Source: JAEUIV01 sp033763795
GTDB taxonomy: Bacteria > Planctomycetota > Phycisphaerae > Phycisphaerales > UBA1924
Direction of reading: 5' to 3'
NCBI GenBank assembly: GCA_033763795.1
Contig: JANRJV010000014.1
Coordinates: 1 to 9,591 of the forward strand
Length of the DNA: 9,591 nt
Part shown: piece after piece, positions 7,401 to 9,591 of the stretch
Position numbering within the stretch: position 1 is the stretch's first letter
Layout of the letters: each line of letters opens with the position of its first letter
Notes under the pieces: model-generated
The model's input: only the letters and a program-made list of their open reading frames with translations
What the model was told of the DNA's origin: nothing
The model's database searches: none
Made by a program: the position numbers and the translations under genes

Positions 7401-7637
7401 CATGTAGAGCATGCCGGGAACGCCGTTGACCTGCTGCTCGATGGGCGAGGCGACCGTGTCGGCGACGACCTGTGCGCTGGCTCCGGGGAAGACGGTCGTG
7501 ACCTGGACGACGGGGGGCGTGATGTCGGGGTACTGGGCGATGGGGAGCGTGGGGTAGGCGATGACGCCCATGATCACGATGAGGATCGAGATCACCATCG
7601 AGACGATGGGTCGCCTGACGGGGAATTCTGCGAGCAT
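4443..7637 (-). CDS. RND efflux pump inner-membrane subunit, HAE1 (AcrB/MexB) type
   Basis: A proton-driven drug/hydrophobe exporter that works as a trimer in the inner membrane, with an adaptor and an outer-membrane channel. At 1064 residues it is full length. TM1 is at about 11-29; the periplasmic porter loop follows; TM2-6 begin near 350; the second half repeats the plan (TM7 about 540, TM8 onward about 875). The proton relay is complete: VVDDAIVVVENVER gives D412 and D413, GLGAKNAILIVEF gives K943, with R975 and T980 in the LRPILMTAF block. PTLPIAQYPDI and GFVPLEDRG are HAE family signatures. The ATG at 7637 is preceded by GAGGAA with 5 nt spacing, overlapping the adaptor stop, so the pair is translationally linked. 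The C-terminus ends in an Ala/Pro-rich tail of about 20 residues. The substrate cannot be told from sequence. Confidence 0.96.
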   Translation of the reverse strand: MLAEFPVRRPIVSMVISILIVIMGVIAYPTLPIAQYPDITPPVVQVTTVFPGASAQVVADTVASPIEQQVNGVPGMLYMESTSTSDGAYTLKVTFELGTNIDIASVLVQNRVNIALPKLPEEVRRQGVTTDRVSSNVITVFALAPKDEQAAARYGDLFTANYLTINLLDELKRIKGVGDARIFPAKDYGIRLWLNPDQLRARDLTTMDVINALTEQNVQVAAGSIGQPPAPSGQAYQYNVSTLGRLNSVEQFENVIVRADGNRIIRVKDVARVELGGKSYDLLARYKGIPAAAMVVYQAPGGNAVQVARDVEKLLEAKTAELPEGLSFEIVYDTSAFVLSAIDAVFHTFYEALALVLAVVIVFLGSLRLSVIPMLAIPVSIIGTFFFAKLLGFSVNLPVLFGLVVAIGIVVDDAIVVVENVERVMTEDHLPPKEATIKAMKEVLAPVISITVVLMAVFIPTAFLPGISGQLFRQFALTIAASTFLSGLCAVTLTPALCGVILKPHKPGHKPFILVRWFNRGFDALASAYARLIRFLVHPALILFTLGAFAACVFAIGWTFTKVPTGFVPLEDRGMVLVDVWMPDAASQERTLAAVAKVEKILSETDGVRNFSALPGFSIINSNGSNYACFYIGLEDWDVRLPKGRDLATIMADLRAKTAQIPDAICIVFSLPAVDGLGSASGFDLRIQDRAGLGRPALGEIVQSMAADGNAQSKLRSVNSAYRAAVPQLFADIDREKIKKLGIPLQDVFSTMSGYLASAYVNDFNLFGRTWQVNVSADSQFRASAEDIRRLEVRKPDGEMVPLGSLLSVRETMGADRVIRYNIFPAAVLQGQSAPGVSSGESLAVVESMAEAKLPPGASYEWTALSYQEKLVGNQAIIVFSMALLVVYLILAALYESWFIPLSVILSIPLAVLGAMAGLMYRGMDNNIYTQVGLVLLVGLGAKNAILIVEFAKANREQGRPIVESAVEAARQRLRPILMTAFAFILGVLPLMIATGAGAASRQAIGTAVFFGMLGNTFLGLIFTPVLYVVIQTITEKVFGPPKPAVRTDTPAPTPAPAAAPVHA

Positions 7638-7646
7638 TTCGGTTCC

Positions 7647-8882
7647 TCAGCGGCCGGGGGCCGCGTCCTGGAGCTTGGGTGTGACCTTGGAGCCGGGCCT
7701 TGCCTTGAGGACGCCCAGCACGATGACGCGGTCCTGAGGAGTGAGCCCCTCTTCGACGACGCGCAGGGAACCGTCGAGGATGCCGGTCGTGACGCGGCGG
7801 ACTTCGACCTCGTCCTTGTCGTTGACGATGAGGGCGTACCTGCCCAACTGATCGCTGAGGAGGGCGGCGTCGGGGACCAGGGTCGCTTTCTTCGAGGACA
7901 TCGGGAAGCGGACGCGGGAGAAGAATCCGGGGAGGAGTACCTCGTCGGTGTTCTCGAAGCGCGTGCGGACACGGAGGGTGCCTGTGGAGGGGTTCATCTG
8001 CGGGTCGACGTAGTCGATGCGGCCAGGGATGACATAGTCCGGCTGGTCGGCGAGGGCGAGCTCGCAGGGGCGCCATTCTCCCGGGGCGACCTGGCCGGGC
8101 TCGGTGGTCTGGGCCTGTCCGGTGGCCTGCCTATCTCGCCGAACGGAGAGGACGTCCGACTCGCTGATGTCGATCGAGACGAAGGACGGTGTGGCCTGGA
8201 CAATCTCGGCGAGGAGGGTGGATTCCCCGCGTCCAACGAGGTTGCCGACGTCGACGAGATTGCGGCCGATGCGGCCCTCGATGGGCGCGCGGACCTCGCA
8301 ATACTCGAGATCGAGCTTGGCCTGCTGGAGCCTTGCCTGCGCGAGGTCGAGGGCGGCCTGGGCCTCGTCGCGGGCAGCCTTCTTCTCGCGGACTTCGAGG
8401 TCGCTGGTGCCGCCTCTGGAGAAGGCGTCCTGGGCGCGCTCGAGGGTCGTGACAGCGAGGTCGAACTGCGCCTTGGCGCTGGCGGCGGTGGCCTCGATCT
8501 GCGCGACCTGTGCCTGATACTCGCGGGGGTCGATCTCGAAGAGCAGGTCGTCCTTCTTGACGCGCTGGCCGGGTTGGAAGTGGATCGCGCGGAGGAAGCC
8601 CTGGATGCGGGCGCGGAGCTCCACTTTCTCCGAGGCTTCAACGGTGCCGGTGTAGAAGAGGTATGAGGTGACGTCGCGTTCGAGCGGGGCGGCGACGATG
8701 ACTTCCGGCGGGGGCGGCGGGGCGTAGACGTTTGCGTCGTCGGCCTCCTTGCATGCGGATTGGGTGAGAATCGCCGCGGCGATGAGGACGCACAGGCGGC
8801 GGATCGATGTGCCGCGTTGGGACCGGGGCGTCCGCGGCGCGGCCGCGTCGAGGGCCCCTACTTCCATCCCGATGACGTTCAT
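7647..8882 (-). CDS. Periplasmic adaptor (membrane fusion protein) of RND efflux pump, AcrA/MexA type
   Basis: The adaptor bridges the RND pump and an outer-membrane channel. From the chosen start it has 411 residues: a signal sequence (basic QRGTSIRRL, then hydrophobic LCVLIAAAILT, about 30-40), a Pro-rich linker (54-59), a first half-lipoyl block GTVEASEKVELRARIQGFL (79-97), an alpha-hairpin coiled coil (about 120-195), the second half-lipoyl block YCEVRAPIEGRIGRN (194-208), and beta-barrel and membrane-proximal parts including VDPQMNPSTGTLRVR (292-306) and LPGFFSRVRF. C44 after TQSA may be lipidated, but the residue at -3 is Gln rather than Leu, so the lipobox is poor. The start at 8882 was chosen because GAGGG lies 5 nt or so before it; an in-frame ATG at 8921 would add 13 residues without such a site. 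It is the first gene of a two-gene operon; no third (channel) gene follows. Confidence 0.93.
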   Translation of the reverse strand: MNVIGMEVGALDAAAPRTPRSQRGTSIRRLCVLIAAAILTQSACKEADDANVYAPPPPPEVIVAAPLERDVTSYLFYTGTVEASEKVELRARIQGFLRAIHFQPGQRVKKDDLLFEIDPREYQAQVAQIEATAASAKAQFDLAVTTLERAQDAFSRGGTSDLEVREKKAARDEAQAALDLAQARLQQAKLDLEYCEVRAPIEGRIGRNLVDVGNLVGRGESTLLAEIVQATPSFVSIDISESDVLSVRRDRQATGQAQTTEPGQVAPGEWRPCELALADQPDYVIPGRIDYVDPQMNPSTGTLRVRTRFENTDEVLLPGFFSRVRFPMSSKKATLVPDAALLSDQLGRYALIVNDKDEVEVRRVTTGILDGSLRVVEEGLTPQDRVIVLGVLKARPGSKVTPKLQDAAPGR

Positions 8883-8885
8883 GGT

Positions 8886-8891
8886 TCCCTC
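8886..8891 (-). promoter_or_regulatory. Ribosome binding site deciding the adaptor start
   Basis: GAGGGA on the reverse strand, 3 nt before the ATG at 8882 (5 nt if only GAGG pairs). It closely resembles the site before the pump gene (GAGGAA, 7648-7643), so both genes of the operon appear to initiate from similar strong sites. This favours 8882 over the upstream ATG at 8921. Confidence 0.65.
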
Positions 8892-8954
8892 AGCTTTCAC
8901 GAGGCGGCTCCGCGTCTGCACCCGCGCGGGCGGGTCGCGGCACGGGTGAAGGAG

Positions 8955-8963
8955 GTTTTACCA
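8955..8963 (-). promoter_or_regulatory. Weak extended -10 candidate for the efflux operon
   Basis: TGGTAAAAC on the reverse strand fits an extended -10 (TGnTAnAAT) with the TG in place and four of six hexamer bases. It would give a leader of about 65 nt. No -35 is seen at the right distance, so this is a low-confidence call in an otherwise featureless region (8883-9320). Confidence 0.22.
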
Positions 8964-9094
8964 TGGTGCACGCGGGGACGCGCCGTGATCGGCGCTGGAT
9001 CGCTCGCGGGCGAGGAAGATTGCGCTCCTCTGCGGCCGGGGATCGGTGCCCGCGCGCCGAGGCGATTTGCGTCGCGGCGGACGGCGCGTGTTGA
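8963..9094 (+). CDS. Possible small ORF with a perfect Shine-Dalgarno, 43 residues
   Basis: AAGGAGG (8949-8955), the ideal ribosome binding site, lies 7 nt before an ATG that opens 43 codons ending TGA at 9092-9094. The stop overlaps another ATG (9094) whose frame stays open to the end of the window. Against it: the predicted peptide is Arg-rich (TRRDRRWIARGRGRLR) with no recognisable pattern, as expected for a chance frame in high-GC DNA; the follow-on frame runs antisense to a more convincing gene; and no promoter is seen. The same bases on the other strand make an anti-Shine-Dalgarno motif in the efflux leader. A regulatory leader peptide or coincidence are both possible. Confidence 0.2.
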   Translation: MVHAGTRRDRRWIARGRGRLRSSAAGDRCPRAEAICVAADGAC

Positions 9095-9320
9095 TGAGCG
9101 AGGCGGCGCGTGTCCGCGATGCGCAGGATGCGCTGACGCAACACGCGAGCGCGGACGTGTGTGCGCAGCTCGCGCCGACGCGGCCGGTCACATATGTCGT
9201 CGTGGGGAAACTGTGCCGCTGGGCAGGGTTCCTCCCGAGCGAAGCTGTTTCGTCGAAGCGGGGGAAGCCGCGTGCGCGAGTACGGCGGGGCGGCGCTTTT
9301 GAACGTCCGCACACGGGGGC

Positions 9321-9591
9321 TCAGGGCGCCTCATCGGCGGAAGGGGTGTCGGTGTTGCCGAAGATCAACCGCTGGATGGCCCAGTCGGGGAGCTGGCTTT
9401 GCGGCACGATGCGACCAGACCAGTCGGGAAGCTCCCTCTGCGGCACCTCGCGACCCACAATCTCGCCGGCCTCGTTTCGTTCGATGATGACCAGGCCCCT
9501 CTCAGGCGTGTGCCAGGGACAGATGCACAGCGTGCGTCCCGTCGCATTCCAGTCCGCCTCGCTGGTATTGAAGAGATACGGCAGGTTGAAG
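9321..9591 (-). CDS. C-terminal 89 residues of an unrecognised protein (5' end outside window)
   Basis: The reverse strand is open from the window edge to a TGA at 9323-9321 and reads as a normal globular C-terminus: FNLPYLFNTSEADWNATGR, then TLCICPWHTPERGLVIIERN, GEIVGRE, and two copies of a 13-residue unit (GREVPQRELPDWS and GRIVPQSQLPDWA), then IQRLIFGN. The CxCPWH cluster (two cysteines and a histidine) could bind metal or be structural; I do not recognise the family. Codon choice and residue mix are far more protein-like than the opposing plus-strand frame, which is open across the same stretch. The gene points toward the efflux operon in the same direction but is separated from it by about 440 nt, so it is probably transcribed independently. 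Confidence 0.6.
   Translation of the reverse strand, partial: FNLPYLFNTSEADWNATGRTLCICPWHTPERGLVIIERNEAGEIVGREVPQRELPDWSGRIVPQSQLPDWAIQRLIFGNTDTPSADEAP
9381..9456 (-). repeat. Tandem 39-nt repeat within the right-edge gene
   Basis: Bases 9381-9417 and 9420-9456 match at 29 of 37 positions with an exact 39-nt (13-codon) period, encoding the two GRxVPQxxLPDW units. Several mismatches are silent or conservative, so the duplication appears kept at the protein level. Confidence 0.7.

Noticed and set aside
4408..8076. A 1222-codon open frame on the minus strand across the efflux operon
   Set aside because: It is an off-frame shadow of the pump and adaptor genes: its product is dominated by Arg, Pro and His, shows no family motif, and the true frame has full RND signatures.
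6597..8666. A 689-codon plus-strand frame antisense to the pump/adaptor junction
   Set aside because: The product is almost entirely Asp, Glu, Gly and Val, typical of the reverse complement of high-GC coding DNA; no ribosome binding site or known domain.
8890..9314. Two minus-strand frames (140 and 118 codons) upstream of the adaptor that might be a regulator
   Set aside because: No helix-turn-helix pattern, strongly Arg/Pro/Ser-biased composition, and no ribosome binding site.
1..9591. CRISPR array, insertion sequence with terminal repeats, or toxin-antitoxin or phage-defence module
   Set aside because: No regularly spaced repeats, no transposase or integrase reading frame, and no defence-type domain was found on either strand.

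Overview
The window is about 70% GC by eye and protein-dense. The RHS-type fragment, the extended RimO and the overall gene style fit a high-GC Planctomycetota bacterium, possibly of class Phycisphaerae. That placement is inferred from the look of the proteins, not from any search.

Left end (1-485): the 3' end of a decayed RHS/YD-repeat gene reads rightward. It meets, stop codon against stop codon, a short leftward coding remnant. A complete tRNA-Glu (anticodon TTC, leftward) follows, with a probable hairpin terminator downstream and a -10 box upstream. The 3' end of the tRNA faces the debris, as expected beside an integration hot spot. A very G-rich tract (516-554) separates the tRNA from the next genes.

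Rightward cluster (657-4315): a small predicted membrane-anchored protein; a nucleoside phosphorylase/nucleosidase-superfamily protein; NadD, whose start codon overlaps the previous stop as ATGA; and a long RimO, the radical-SAM enzyme that methylthiolates ribosomal protein S12. Gaps of 6, -4 and 12 nt suggest one transcript of housekeeping genes. A repeat-rich convergent gap (4316-4442) ends it.

Leftward operon (8882-4443): a periplasmic adaptor followed 9 nt later by a 1064-residue HAE1/AcrB-type RND pump with the proton-relay residues in place. Each start has a GAGG-type ribosome binding site. No outer-membrane TolC-type channel and no local regulator is visible. Upstream, 8883-9320 holds no confident gene, only a weak promoter candidate and a perfect Shine-Dalgarno on the opposite strand. 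The right edge carries the C-terminus of an unrecognised leftward gene with a tandem 13-residue repeat.

I do not see convincing evidence of a new multi-gene system. The most notable points are the tRNA/remnant junction, coupling of a purine-nucleosidase-like gene to nadD, the strand-wide G bias that ignores gene direction, and the odd acrA-side leader.
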